Shown: piece by piece, positions 38,053-51,000 of the stretch | Layout of the letters: the number at the start of each line of letters is the position of its first letter | Position numbering within the stretch: the first letter of the stretch is position 1 | From: Craterostigma plantagineum | Taxonomy: Eukaryota; Streptophyta; Magnoliopsida; Lamiales; Linderniaceae | Assembly: GCA_027422505.1 (NCBI GenBank) | Contig: JAPQWV010001560.1 | Span: 18,001-82,000, forward strand | Reading direction: 5' to 3' | Length of the DNA stretch: 64,000 nucleotides | The notes under the pieces: generated by a model | What the model saw: only the letters and a program-made list of their open reading frames with translations | Database searches by the model: none | What the model was told of the DNA's origin: nothing | Made by a program: the position numbers and the translations under genes

Positions 38053-38433
38053 CGGTTGAGATCACCTATTCTACTCTTTGTATTCCACTCGTATTCCAAC
38101 AAAAGAAAATCGTTACACCTCCCCCTCCCCATCAAGTGTTAAAAACACCCGTAAACATCATCACACCTATGAATTTCATTACAACAAGTTTTTAAACAAA
38201 TAAATCTCGTTATACGTATTTTCTATTTTAATATATAATACTGATTTTTCTACACCATATAAGAAAAATACGTCATAATGAATTTTTTTTTTATTTAAAC
38301 ACTTGTTGTAATGAAATTCATAGGTGTAATGATGTTTACGGGTGTTTTAACACTTGATGGGGGGAGGTGTAACGGTTTTCTTTTGTTGGAATACGGAGTG
38401 AAATACAAAGAGTGGAATAGGTGATCTCAACAG
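38053..38433. mobile_element. Foldback MITE with 9-bp target duplication (Mutator type)
   Basis: 381 bp made of two inverted arms of about 145 bp (38053-38203 and 38285-38433) around an AT-rich loop. Shared arm words include GAGATCACCTATT, TATTCCAACAAAAGAAAA, CATCAAGTGTT and CATTACAACAAG. The perfect 9-bp duplication GTTTTATCT lies at 38044-38052 and 38434-38442, the length used by Mutator elements. Confidence 0.9.
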
Positions 38434-38919
38434 GTTTTATCTTTAGTCACGAGTGAGATAGTATTGCGAAAATAAATAACATGTATAGATACTTTTAAAG
38501 TACAAGCTCAAATTTTGACAAACCAAGTTCAAATACAATAGAGAAAGTCAAATAACATTTTGAGTTTTAATTTTGAATATGATTGAAGTCATTTTTTTGG
38601 TTATAAGGTATGATTGGAGTTCCATTGGTTTTTTTGAAGCGCATTCACTATTCTATTATATTAAAGGGTGATGGTGACTATAAACCGCACATTTGTTCTA
38701 TCAAGATATTTCCCTCTATTTATCATATAATTAATGTAATAATTAATGTAATAATTATCATAGGTAATCATTCCATTTTTAATTATTATACCTATACCCG
38801 GGTTATTAAAACCGGACCGGACCAGCCGGTTCAAGTCGGAAACTGGCGTACCAGCCGAAAATTCGCAGATTTAATTTTAGAAAAGTAAAAATAAAATTCG
38901 AAACTGTAATAAAATAATA

Positions 38920-39152
38920 CTCCCTCCATCCAGGTAACTTTTGTACATTTTACCAAATCGGGCGTCCCACTATCTTTTATACATTTCCATATTTAGTAAA
39001 AAATTATCACACACAATCAATATAATAACATTAAATATTCTTAAAAGACGTGTCACACCCATACACTTTTCTTCCTCTATACTATTAAAATATTATATTT
39101 CTTAAAACCAAACCCAATCCCAAATGTCCATATATTATAGGGACAGAGGGAG
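38920..39152. mobile_element. Stowaway-like (Tc1/mariner) MITE
   Basis: Begins CTCCCTCCATCC and ends GGGACAGAGGGAG, the classic plant Stowaway ends, flanked by TA (38918-38919 and 39153-39154). 233 bp, AT-rich, non-coding. Confidence 0.9.
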
Positions 39153-40439
39153 TAAATTTTATTTTAAATTATCTTTTAGTACCTCATTTATAAGTACTTT
39201 TTTAATCTCTTCTGAATATATTTTGCTTTTATTTCATTTTATCCCTAATTTATAAATTTAATTTGGACATCTCAGTTTACAAAAAACTTTTTAGATTATC
39301 TAACGCATTATATTTGATTGATTCACTAATAAAATATATATTTATTATATAAAAGATGGGGCAACCTCAACTAAATCCCCATTTACTAACTTTCAATCAA
39401 CTAACTCCCTTATTCACATAAATTTATCATCAAACTCTCTATTTTAAAACAATCATACACATCACTACCCACTTGACCAAAGTGACAACTTTGCCCTCCT
39501 TTATTATTTTCTTAAATATTTTTCTTCTTCAAACCATGAATTGAAATCACATAGGATCGATGCCTTCCAATTTCATATTTCATTTCTCAAATCCTCTTTC
39601 AATCTTCGGCCCCTGCCCGCGCCAGAAAAGCTCCGAGTTTACCCAATCCAATGGGGGTTTCTCGGTCCAGGTAAGTTGATGTAAGTTTCAATTTTTTTTC
39701 ATCGTGGGTTACCTGTGAGTTTCTTGAACTCGAGCAAACGGAATTGAGCTGAAGCGAACGAAGTTCTAGACACTGATAAGGTGTACCGTAAACGTTTATG
39801 ATAGATGCTTGACCTAAATTGGATGTCGAGTTGTAGGTGTTGCCGGTTTTTGTGTCATCGTGTTTTAGGTGTCGAGCTGTAAAGAGCTGAATCCTTATTC
39901 GTTTTTATATGTTAGCGAATTGTGGGTGTCGATGGAGGTTAGTATTTCGTTAAAATTTGACGAATTTGTTGGTTAAAAACTATTTCTTATATACAGTACC
40001 AAAATATGTTGATTTACAGTACCCCCATTTCTTAATGGGGTTCATTGAAGCTTTTTAGTAGTACCATATGGTAACCGTTTGTTGTCCTAATTTTAACATG
40101 TCCTACTGTACCAAACTATGTAGTGGGGCAGAGAGGTGAGGTGCCACAAGGCTTCAAAGGCAAAGAAAGCTGTTATTTGTGATCTTCATGGCTTAGAGGA
40201 TGGCACGTTTAACCAAATGTGGTGGTAGTGTTGCCTATAGGTTATGACACTTTCTTTTGTCGATATGTTGTCGATAGGTTATTTCTTGAATTATGATGTT
40301 AGTGGATGAATGTAGATGAATGATATTAATGCTATGATGTCGTGTTATTGCTGATGTTCCAATAAAATTGTTTTTATATTGTGTTTGTTAATGACTTATA
40401 GATCATATTAATGTTGGAAGTTATTTTTTTATCCAGCTT

Positions 40440-42430
40440 CTTACCATGGTACTACAAGTAACATACGTATGGTACTACACTAACATACGGTACAGACCCA
40501 CAAAACATATATATTTTGGTACTACAAATATATGAATATTGATACTACAAATTTGGGTAGGAATTTTGTTAGTTAAAAAACGTGGTACAGAAAAGATACT
40601 ACAAGTAACCTACACATGGGACTTCACTAGCTTAGGATATGGTACCACAAATTCCTAAATATCGGTAATACAAATATATATATATTGGTACTACAAATTA
40701 GGAGAGAAATTCCGTTAGTTAAAAACGTGGTACGGAAAAGATACTACAAGTAACCTAAGCATGGTACTACACCAGCATACAATATGGTACTACGAACATA
40801 TAGATACTGGTACTACAAATATATGTATATTTGTACTACAAATTTGGGTGGAAATTTTTCGACGCCGTCCAATTTATTTTGGTCCTTGACTATGATACTA
40901 TTGTTATAAATACTTTACTGATTATTTGGTATCAATATTGGTGGTTAGTGTTTAGAATTAGGGATTATTAAGTTGAAACCTCAACTTTCTTTCTACTTAT
41001 TATGATACTAGTAAGAACATCTTACTACATAGTCAAGATTATATCGATTGAAAGTTAGTGTTCATATTTTATGTTACCGTGTATTTAATTTTATTATGTG
41101 CCGTAATTTGGAAGTTCTCATGCCTTATTTGCACAATAATCTACGCATTTTCGATAATTAAAAGCGTGGTACGAAAAAGATACTACAAGTGAACTACTAA
41201 TGGTACTACACTAGCTTATTATATGGAACCACAAACATCTATATATAGGTACTGCAAAATATGTATATTGGTACTATAAAGTAGGATAGGAATTTCGTTA
41301 GTTAAAAACGTGGTAAGTAAAATATACTACAAGTAACCTAGGTGTGGTACTACTCTAGCATACGATATGGTACTACGAACATATATATACCGATACTACA
41401 AATATATGTGTATTGGTACTACAAATATGGGTAGGAATTTTTCGACGCCGTCCGAATTATTTTTGGTTCTTGACTATGATATCATTGTTATAAATACTTT
41501 ACTGATTATTTGGTATCAATATTGGTGGGTTAGTGTTTAGAAATAGGGATTATTACGTTGAAACCCCAACTTTCTTTCTACTTATTATGATACTAGTAAG
41601 AACATCTTACTACATAGTCAAGATTTTTTATCGATTGAAAGTTAGTGTTCGTATTTTATGTTACCGTGTGTTTTAATTTTATTATGTACCGTAATTTGGA
41701 AGTTCTCATGCCTTATTTGCACAATAATCTACGCATTTTCGATAATTAAAATGTGGTACGAAAAAGATACTACAAGTAAACTACTCATGGTACTACACTA
41801 GCTTATGATATGGAACCACAAACATCTATATGTAGGTACTTCAGACATATGTATATTGGGACTACAAATATGGGTAGGAATTTAGTTAGTTAAAAACGTT
41901 GTACGGAAAAGATACTACAAATAACCTAAACATGGTACTACACTAGCATACGATATGGTATCACGAACATATATATACTGGTAGGACAAATATATGCATA
42001 TTGGTACTACAAATATGGGTAGGAATTTTTCGGCGCAATCCTAATTATTTTTGGTCATTGACTACGTTACCATAGTTATACGTACTATTTCATCATTCGG
42101 CATCAATATTTGGTTTAACATTTAGAATTAAGGATATTACATTGAAACGCCAACTTTCTTTCTACTTATATGATACTATTATCAACGTCTTACTTCATAG
42201 TCGAGATTTTCGATTATTGGATGTTAATGTTTGTGTTTTATGTTACCATGTTTTAAATTTTTATTATGTACCATATTTGAAGCTCTCAGGTCTTATTTGC
42301 ACAAGAATCAAACATGTTTTCAATAATTAAAAACGTTCTACGAAAAAGATACTACAACTAACCTACTCATGGTACTGCACATACGTTATGGTACTATGAA
42401 CAATATATATTGGTACTACAAAATTTATAT
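40440..42430. repeat. GTAC-rich tandem array, three ~585-bp units
   Basis: The landmark (G)ACGCCGTCC(A/G)A or its variant lies near 40860, 41443 and 42030 (spacing 583 and 587). Within units, words such as GGTACTACAAATATG and GATACTACAAGTAACCTA recur every 40-60 bp. 41263-42385 is nearly identical to 1-1115. Confidence 0.9.
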
Positions 42431-42453
42431 ACTGGTTCTACAACAGTCTGATG

Positions 42454-42923
42454 CTACAAAGAGTTCATTGCATTACATGACAAGGTTTGTATTACAAAGA
42501 ACATGAGTAAAGTACACCAATCCTTAACCATATGACTACTTGAAATTATCACAATTATTACTATGACAATAACTACAAAGATGTACTTTTGCACTTTTCC
42601 ATTGGTTTCGAGCACCCCAATTCTTTTCGCCAAGTCGTCACATACATCTATTAGGTCGCCAATATGTTACGTGTTGAGAGCACGTCTTTTTGATTGCACA
42701 TCTTCACTACCAGACGTATCATCTTCATTGTGACTATCTACTGGACTCAACCAACTAAAAAAATCACAATTTCCATTTCTACAATTACAGAATAATTTAC
42801 CTTTCGTGGATTTTATAGCACCAACAACTCGAATAGCCCCACTTTACCACATTTACACGTCTGATTTTTGTATCTTAAGTCCTTGATAGAATTCTTTGAA
42901 TTAGAACAAATAGGAGAAGACAT
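42454..42923 (-). pseudogene. GRF-type zinc finger protein remnant
   Basis: From an ATG at 42923 (MSSPICSNSKNSIKD) the minus strand gives QTCKCG. After a one-base frame change near 42835 it gives FCNCRNGNCDFFSWL, matching the CxCG...CxC...CxFFxW pattern of GRF zinc fingers. A polar stretch with DDLAKRIGVLETNGK (coiled-coil-like) and a hydrophobic IFVVIVIVIIVII segment (C-terminal membrane anchor) follow, with a stop near 42454. Small plant GRF-finger proteins have this layout. The frame break suggests a pseudogene or a sequence error. Nucleic-acid binding is inferred from the family. Confidence 0.7.
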
Positions 42924-44029
42924 GCGCTAAAACTTTCGCCACACAAGCTAAAGCTTCAATGAACCCAGAAGTATCTATTCATGGACATTGTAGGATGTAC
43001 GCCTCAATCCAAGCCCTCTGTATTCTGCTCCGTCGTGTACTCAAATAATGAATTTACAGTACCATTAATAAATGCAGTACTAAAAAACATAAACAAACAG
43101 TACCAGTTCAATTGATATACGGTATCAAGGCATCAAATAATTAAATCGCGTTTACAGTACTACTCACCAGCACAAATGGCACCAATATACGTAATTAACC
43201 AGAAATAGACACAAATAACAGTATTGAAACTTATAGTACCCAAAAATAATCAAGACTCGTACCAATACAGTCACAAATGCAGTACCTTTACATCGAGCTG
43301 GGAAATTAGAAGCTAACAAATGCTAATTTGAATGATACCAAGTTTCCAATTCGAAAAAACGAAATAATTAAACCCTAATTTTGCCATAAACGCCAAATTC
43401 AAGCCGTAATCACAAAGTTAAAGGAAGCCCGGCATGAACTTCTTCAAGAAATGCAACTATGAAACCATAATCTCTACATTAACCCAAAATGCCACAAAAA
43501 CAAAAAATTAAAGTCGAAAAACTAAGGTGTCAAGCGGTTGTTTCTTCGGTAACTCCTCCTCGTTCGCTGCTCGTGGTGGAGGTGAAAAATTGAAGCTCTA
43601 ATCTCGTTCGCTGCTCGTTGTGGAGGTGAAGCTGAGAATCAGCCGACTTTTCGTAATCGATTGGGTTCTTCTGCTTTTCGTTCCTATGCTTTTTGTTCGT
43701 CGTTCTCTTTACATGAATTTTCTTTTTTCAACTCTGTAAATGAATTCACTGGGTTATTTTGCAATATTTATGCTTTACAGGGTATATTTGTCCATTAGGT
43801 AGCTATGCGATAGATAAGTTTGAAAGTGGGAGTTTAGTGATAAATGAATTGGAAGGGGGGAGTTAGTTGATGAGTAGTTTGGGTGGTAGGGATTTATGTG
43901 TAGATTGCTCTTAAAAGATACTGGTTTTACTCCGGTTTTATTCCAGTTTTATTAAGCCACTAAACCTTAAACCACTAAAATTTTCTGTCTGTTCGAAAAC
44001 CCGATTTTAGAACCTTGACCTGTACATCT

Positions 44030-44820
44030 ACACTTATTTTCTGATTTAAAATTATATTTCATCTATAAAAATTAAAAATAAAATAAAAGTAATTTTAAGT
44101 TAATCATATTTTAACAACAGGCATCGAGTGTTTCGAGAAGTAATAGTAAATTTGAAATCTGACATGTTAAAAAACTAAATATATCGCATTAATAGTGATA
44201 TAAGGACCGCTCTTGGTGTTCGAAGCCAATATATTGCAAAATTCGTTAGGCTTGGGCACCCGAGGGAGGCCTAGCGCCTAGACAGTCTAGGCGAAACCTA
44301 GGCGGTTTCTAGGCAAAACTTAGACGGTAACTCGTTTATTATTATTTTTATTATATATGTTAATATCAAAGTAAATGTGTATTAGATTTATCATCTAATA
44401 ATATCATTAAGAATACTTTTAGTATTAAAAAATAAAATAAAAGTAAAATAAAATAAAATTAGAACTCGGCCGCCTACCACGCCGAATAATCGGCGACGAA
44501 TAATCGGTTCGGCCGATAAATTCGGCGCTAACCGAAAATTGACTTCGGAGGGCTCCGCCTGGCGCCTAACCGAATTTACCACAAAGGTTTGAATTAGTCA
44601 TTAATGGTCGGCTTAATTCGTATACTTTTGGTATGTTTTGTGAACACTTTCATGTTTAGCCTCTCATCTTCTCTAGAGAAGCAAAACTATAACATATGAT
44701 TTGAACGCAACTGATCTGAAATTGCAACATAAATCATACTTACAAAGTAAATATTCAACGAGAAAAGAAATGCAAAAACGACACATCTCCTCCAAACGGT
44801 TCACCAAAAGAAAATAAATC
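44030..44820. other. Intergenic; GGCCTAGGCG-type repeat island
   Basis: AT-rich apart from 44230-44590. That part carries TAGGCTTGGGC and CCTAGGCGG words on the left and inverse CGCCTGGCGCCTAACCGAAT on the right, around an AT-rich core. It looks like a MITE with ends near AATTCGTTAGGC and AATTCGGTTAGGC, but no target duplication was found. Confidence 0.35.
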
Positions 44821-44868
44821 CCAAAAGCTCAAAATGGCATACAATTTTCGAAAGTCTTAGCTGATCGA

Positions 44869-45925
44869 TCACACCTCGTCTTCGTCTTCTCCACGGGCGC
44901 CGGAGGCCTTCTTTGCAGCAGACTTTTGATTCCTTCTCTTAACCCTACCAGGCCGACCCCCACAAAGGGACTCGTCACCGAAAAGTCAATGTGCTTCTGA
45001 GAGTCAACCCTAACCATGAACGAAGGCACATTCACCACTTGCGTACCAACTCTGTTTTAATTATTTATGTTACAAACAAACAAACAAACAAACGGTTTAG
45101 CAATTAGAGAGAAAAAAAACCTCCTTATTATGTAGTAAAGAACAAAGGCAATTGGTAACCTTATGTGCCTCTGCCTTATAAGGACTCTGGCATGGTGAAT
45201 GGACTTTGCCATACCAGCCTTGAAAACCTGAGTCTCGAGTCGGCGTTCGAGAAGGTTCTCCACAGTGAGTGCCAACACATAATCGAGCTTGTCCTGTGCC
45301 TCGTCGAGCAACCGTAGCGCTTCATCCTCCTCGTAATTGCCTCGCCTTCAAAGATACGATGAGGGTCCTTCTCGTTGAGGGTCAAAAGATTTCTTGCAGC
45401 ATTTCTCATGCGGCTCAACGCATACTGAACTCTCCACAGCTCTCTCTTTGCCCTCAATCCATATTGTCCCACGAGCTTCAGCTCTGCATCGAGTCGCTCC
45501 TTGTCATACGGACGGCGAGGCTTCTTGAAAGTCATACCATCTACCAAAAAAACCAGATCACACGCACAAACATATAGAGTAGACAGCTCACTGCACATTC
45601 AACCACTGAGATGAGATCTTTGCATATGAAATAAGTATTCGCTCACATTCTCCAGTTCTAACGCTAACATGTCAACTTCTCTACAGATGCCCAGCAAAAG
45701 CAAAACCGAAGATCTATGTTTTTTCATTATGTAATCCAAGGTATAAGCTGCATTCCAAATCTATTTTCCTCGGTAAAGGCTACTTAACACATGATTAGCT
45801 ATATAGGGCAGAGCAAGAATAAACGAACAGACTTTGGAAAATTCAACCAGCAATCGTACATACGTTCGGAACAAGAACAAATAGATCGATAGCTTACGGT
45901 TACGATATACAGATACGAGGCCCAT
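44869..45925 (-). CDS. RPS9: 40S ribosomal protein S9 (uS4), three exons, two frameshifts
   Basis: Component of the small ribosomal subunit that binds 18S rRNA. Exon 1 is 45925-45898 (MGLVSVYRN, donor GTAAGC). Exon 2 runs from 45540 (acceptor GGTAG) to about 45165, with [71 protein letters not shown] and [13 protein letters not shown], donor GTTACC. Exon 3 starts near 45053 (acceptor AAAACAG) with [19 protein letters not shown] and ends [10 protein letters not shown]. The uS4 and S4 RNA-binding regions are complete. Two single-base losses break the frame: near 45313 (GGTTGCTC where the duplicate has GGTTTGCTC) and near 44957 (TTTGTGGGGG, expected TTTGGTGGGGG). The family length is about 195 residues, matched if these are ignored. 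Either a recent pseudogene or a gene with assembly errors. Confidence 0.9.
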
Positions 45926-46210
45926 GGTTCCTCCTCGCCGGTCAAACTCTAGGGCTCAGCCGATCAAAATGAGACAAAAAAACACACATAATCACACACA
46001 CGTATATATATATAGGTAGAAGCGCTAGAAGCCCTAACGGGCTGTTTCCGATGTTGGGCGTATCATTCTTAAAAACATTATAATGCCGCTTCTTTCTGAA
46101 AAAAAAAATGGGAGATAAATCAAAATGGTGCCCGATAATTTGACCGTTAGATCTCCATTAATTTGGATGGAAACTTGACATAGTCGATATGGGATTAGTC
46201 TGACTTTTAA
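45926..46210 (-). promoter_or_regulatory. Promoter and leader region of the S9 gene
   Basis: Upstream of exon 1 the minus strand has AGCCCTAGAGTT (near 45955) and GCCCGTTAGGGCTTC, with TTGGGCG/CGCCCAA (near 46055), resembling the telo-box-like and site II (GGGCY) motifs common in plant ribosomal protein promoters. A TATATATATA run lies near 46005. The same region recurs at 53690-53960 ahead of the pseudogene copy. Function is inferred from motif type. Confidence 0.4.
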
Positions 46211-48014
46211 AATCATAAATTAACATTAAAAAAGTAAAAAAGGATTTTTAAGAAAAAGGAAAAATTCAATTTAAATGAAAAAATTCAAAAAAAAATAGAA
46301 AATACTGATAAATTAAATAAAATAAAATTAAGAGATAATAAACGAAATTTAAATATCATAAATAAAAAAAAAGATGAAAATAAATTAAAAAGAAAAAATA
46401 TATATAAAATAAAAAATTAAAAGTAAAAATAAAAGAAAAAAATGAAAATACACTAAAAATAATAAACAAGAGAGAGCGGAGATTAAAATAAAAATTAAAA
46501 ATTTAAGAAAACAAAATTAAAATAAGAGGAATTTGCATAAAAGTACCTAATTATATAAAATGCTGCAAGTACCATGTCATTAGTTTTTTATATGTAGGTA
46601 CATATTAGAATAAATTTTTTGCACATTGGTACCCGTCTCGCTGCAAGGTACGTCATATAACACATTTAGGTACCACAGAGAAATGTATTGTGGTACGTAC
46701 ACAGTGATAAAAGGTACATCATATAACACATTAAGATGACGTATAGAAACGATATAGCTACCATATAAACGTGTCACGTGGTACGCAATACACATATAAA
46801 AAGGTACGTCAAAATTGCGAAAATGGTACACACAGTCAAACGGGTAATTATATAAAAAAATTCTGAACTGGGTACTGACTTGCAAATTTTTTATATAAAT
46901 GGATATTTTGTGTAGATTCACCTTAAAATAATAATATATTTATTTATTAAAAATTAAAAACGAGCATAAGGATCTGAAAAGTTTACGAAAATCCCTAGGG
47001 ACGATTGCGTCCTCGTCCTACGTCTCAAATTTGTCTTTAGCAAATATACCGGGACAATTGCGTCCTCGTTAACTTGGAGTGACGTTTTTATTTTATTTTC
47101 ATTTTCACTTATTTTAGGCTTTAATAAATAAATATTTTTTCCATTTTTATTTTAAGTTTTATTTAGTTTTATATTTTTAAGGTTTTCTCTCTCTTTTATT
47201 TTTGTTTATTTTTTATTCATTTATATAGTTTTGCATCTTTACTTTCTCTTTTATTTTATTTTATTTTAATTTATTATTTTAATACAATTTTATTCTTACT
47301 TTATCTTATTAGAATTTAATTTATATTTTCAACTTAATTTTTATTCTCTCTTTATTTTATTTTAATTTATTAGTATTTTTCGTATTTTTTTATTTTTTCC
47401 TCTTTTTTAATTTTACTTTTTTAATGTTAATTTATAAATTTTGAAGTATGGCCAATCGTATATCCCAATTTGGTTCAAAATTGACAACGCCGGGGACTAA
47501 ATTGGTCTATGTGGTAAACATGGGACCAGTTTGGATTTTCTCCTAAAAAAATGTATAAACAATTCTCAACAAATGATAGAAAGCCACACGTGAGATTCTC
47601 TTGAATTGTGCATTTGAATTTTGATATTGTTGTTGAAGTATGAAAAATATAATATTTTATCTGTTCAGTTATTATTATATTGTTAATTGCTTTCGATACC
47701 ACTAACTATATACATTAAAATACTAACGAGTGGCTGCACGTTGTGCGGCAATGACAAAATTGTAACTACATTGTAGAAGCGTAGAAAGGAATTATACAAA
47801 CTAGTATCTGTAGCACACCCAACGCGTATGCAAATATGTTAATTTTTTTATACTTCGAACATTTCATGTCATTAACGAAGTAATTTAAACAATAAAATTT
47901 TAATTTAGGGATAAATTTGTAATAAATGAAATATCCAGCAACTAAGGTTAAAATAATCATTATTAAATTGACGGATCTAATAAGCAAATTATATCTACCA
48001 TAGGATCTTTATAT
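46211..48014. repeat. S9-upstream flank, tandem unit 1
   Basis: AT-rich, non-coding. Matches 53960-55735 and, from 46410, also 1123-2620. GGTAC cluster at 46590-46880. At 48007-48014 it switches abruptly to S9 exon 2 sequence, the junction of a tandem duplication. Confidence 0.85.
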
Positions 48015-51000
48015 GACAGTGAGTGCCAACACATAATCGAGCTTGTCCTGTGCCTCGTCGAGCAAACCGTAGCGCTTCATCCTCCTCGTAATTGCCTCGC
48101 CTTCAAAGATACGATGAGGTCCTTCTCGTTGAGGGTCAAAAGATTTCTTGCAGCATTTCTCATGCGGCTCAACGCATACTGAACTGAATTCTCCACAGCT
48201 CTCTCTTTGCCTTCAATCCATATTGTCCCACGAGCTTCAGCTCTGCATCGAGTCGCTCCTTGTCATACGGACGACGAGGCTTCTTGAAAGTCATACCATC
48301 TACCAAAAAAAAAAAACAGATCACACGCACAAACATATAGAGTAGACAGCTCACTGCACATTCAACCACTGAGATGAGATATTTGCATATGAAATAAGTA
48401 TTCGCTCACATTCTCCATTTCTAACGCTAACATGTCAACTTCTCTACAGATGCCCAGCAAAAGCAAAACCGAAGATCTATGTTTTTTTCATTATGTAATC
48501 CAAGGTATAAGCTGCATTCCAAATCTATTTTCCTCGGTAAAGGTGTCGGTCCAGCCACTGTAGCCAGCCAAAGAAGAACGCCCATCAAAGTTGAAAAGAA
48601 AAAAAAAAAAATAATATTATTAATATTATATTATAATATTATTTTATATATATAATAAAATAATGAACGGCTGATATTGAAGGGCGACGCGGCGCATTCC
48701 TGACCACCCGTTTTGAGTGGTCCAGAAGAGCTGAAGACATCTATAAATAGGCTGAGGATTCTTAGTTATTATGATCACAAGCTCATTCGAGTTTTACTAA
48801 ATAGAGAGAAGTAGTTCGAGTGAATTGTGAGGTTATCAGTTCAGGTAGAAACTGATAGGGTTCCACATCCACAGAGAGGTGTGAGGTAAACACGAGTTGT
48901 AAAAGTGAGATAGTAAAAATTCGAGGGTTGTAATTTTTACTATAGTGAAGATTTTGCCGACTCGGCCGTGGTTTTTCACTCTTCGTTAACAGATGGTTTT
49001 CCACTCTGGTGTTCTTTCTTACCTTACGGTAATTTTGTTTTTACCGTGGTAGCTACTGTGCGGGTCCCACCAAATTTACCCCTTGGATCCCACTTCTCCC
49101 GATTGTCGTACCGAGCCAAACCGGGACCTGTTCCGCTGCGGGGCCCACTGACCACCGCGGGGCCCCCACCATTCCCAACAAGTGGTATTAGAGCCTGATA
49201 GTATTCTGAGTATGCTCTGTGGTTGCAGCTTTGACTGATCTTCCACATCAGAAAAGGTACTAGTAGGTTGCTGGTAATTTTGACGGCCATGGAAAACGAC
49301 GGAGGAATGATCAAGCTGACAGTAACGAATTACTCCATATGGAAATCAAGGATGGAGGATTATCTTTATTGCAAAGACCACCATGAACCAATCGAAATAA
49401 AGGCAAGATGCCTGAAGGTGGGAATGCTGACCTATGGAAGAAATTACAAAGAAAGTCGCTAGCTGTGATCCGCCAATGGGTGGACATTAGCCTCTACAAC
49501 CACGTCCGAAATGAGACAAACCCCTACAAACTTTGGACGAAATTGGAGGGTATGTACGAGGTGACAAATGCGCTGAGCAAGGTATTCATGATGCGAAAAC
49601 TCATGAATGTTGAAGCTGAACGAGGGACGATTAGTTGCTGAACATCTGAACGACTTCGAAGGACTGGTAACTCAACTCACAAGTGCCGGTCTAGTCCTTG
49701 ATGATGAGCTACAAGCATGTCAACTATTGGGATCTCTAACTGATAGCTGGGATACGTTGGTGGTATCGCTCACTAACTCCGCACCAAGTGGTAAAGTCAC
49801 GATGGAGATGGTGAAAAATAGACTATACAATGAAGAGATACGAAGGAGGATGCTGCCAGTACCAGTACGGGAAATCAAGCCCTTGTGATGGAGAATAGGG
49901 GTCGGAGCAAGAGTAGAGGACCAAAAGGATACGACAAGTCGAAAGATAGATCCAAGTCCAGGGAGATGAGAAAGTGCTACCATTGTGGAAAAATTGGCCA
50001 CTTACAAAGAAACTGTAGACTTCTCAACAAAAAGCAGAAACAAGATGATGACAAGAACACGTCTGCAATCGCCTCCAACGATGGTGGAGAGGTTACTCTG
50101 GTGAATGAAGTAGACTGTTGTCATGTTGCGGATGCAAGCACCGAATGGGTAGTGGACTCTGGTGCCTCCTACCATTGTGTTCCAAGGCGTGAATACTTCT
50201 CCACATATAAGGCAGGAAACTTTGGCACTACCAAGATGGGTAATCAAAGTGTTTCTCAAATAGTGGGGATCGGTGATATCTGTATCCAGATGAGCGTAGG
50301 GTTCACATTACGGTTGAAAGATGTGCGACATATTCCAGACCTGCGTCTCAACCTAATTTCTGTGAAGGTGCTGGACAACGAAGGATACTATAACGAGATG
50401 GCGAATGGCAACTGGAAACTCACCAAGGGATCATTGGTGGTAGCGAGAGGAAAGCTATGCTGCTCGCTGTACAAGATGCACGCAACGATATGTGCTAACC
50501 AACTGAATGTAGTTGAAGATGTTTCTTCTGCAAATTCGTGGCACAGACGGCTGGCGCACGTAGGAGAGAAGGGGTTGAATGTCTTGGCTAGAAAGTCCCT
50601 CATACCAGTAGCCAAGGAGAAAGCGCTGAACCCCTGCGATTATTGTTTATTTGGGAAGCAACATAGAGTTTCATTTGCGAAGAACTTAACCAAGCGAATG
50701 AAGAAGTTGGAGTTGGTGCACTCTGATGTATGCGGACCCATGGAAGTCGAATCTCTGGGAGGCAGCAAATATTTTCTGACCTTCATTGATGATGCGTCTC
50801 GCAAGACCTGGGTATATCTGTTGCGGACGAAGGACCAGGTGTTCTACTATTTTAAGAAGTTCCATTCGATGGTGGAAAGAGAAACGGGAATGCCACTAAA
50901 GTGTCTACGCACAGATAATGGTGGTGAATACATCTCTCGGGAGTTCAAAGATTATTCCATGAAGCAGGGCATTAGGCATGAGAAGACAGTTCCTGGCACT

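Larger units (their letters stand above)
39358..43910. mobile_element. Mutator-like element carrying a tandem array and a GRF-finger gene
   Basis: Long imperfect terminal inverted repeats: the left starts GGGGCAACCTCAACTAAAT, the right in reverse GAGCAATCTACACATAAAT, and both continue with ATCAACTAACTCCC and a TTTATCA(T/C)(C/T)AAACTC block, about 90 bp in all. Flanks ATAAAAGAT (39349-39357) and TTAAAAGAT (43911-43919) match at 8 of 9. The interior holds the GTAC array (40440-42430) and a GRF zinc-finger remnant on the minus strand. No MuDR transposase is seen, so it would be non-autonomous. Confidence 0.65.
38798..44017. mobile_element. Putative hAT-like element split by nested insertions
   Basis: Left end CCGGGTTATTAAAACCGG and, reverse strand, right end CAAGGTTCTAAAATCGGG are weakly similar. 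Flanking octamers ACCTATAC (38790-38797) and ACCTGTAC (44018-44025) match at 7 of 8. Without the Stowaway MITE (38920-39152) and the Mutator-like element (39358-43910) only about 430 bp remains, the size of a MITE. The weak TIR makes this tentative. Confidence 0.4.
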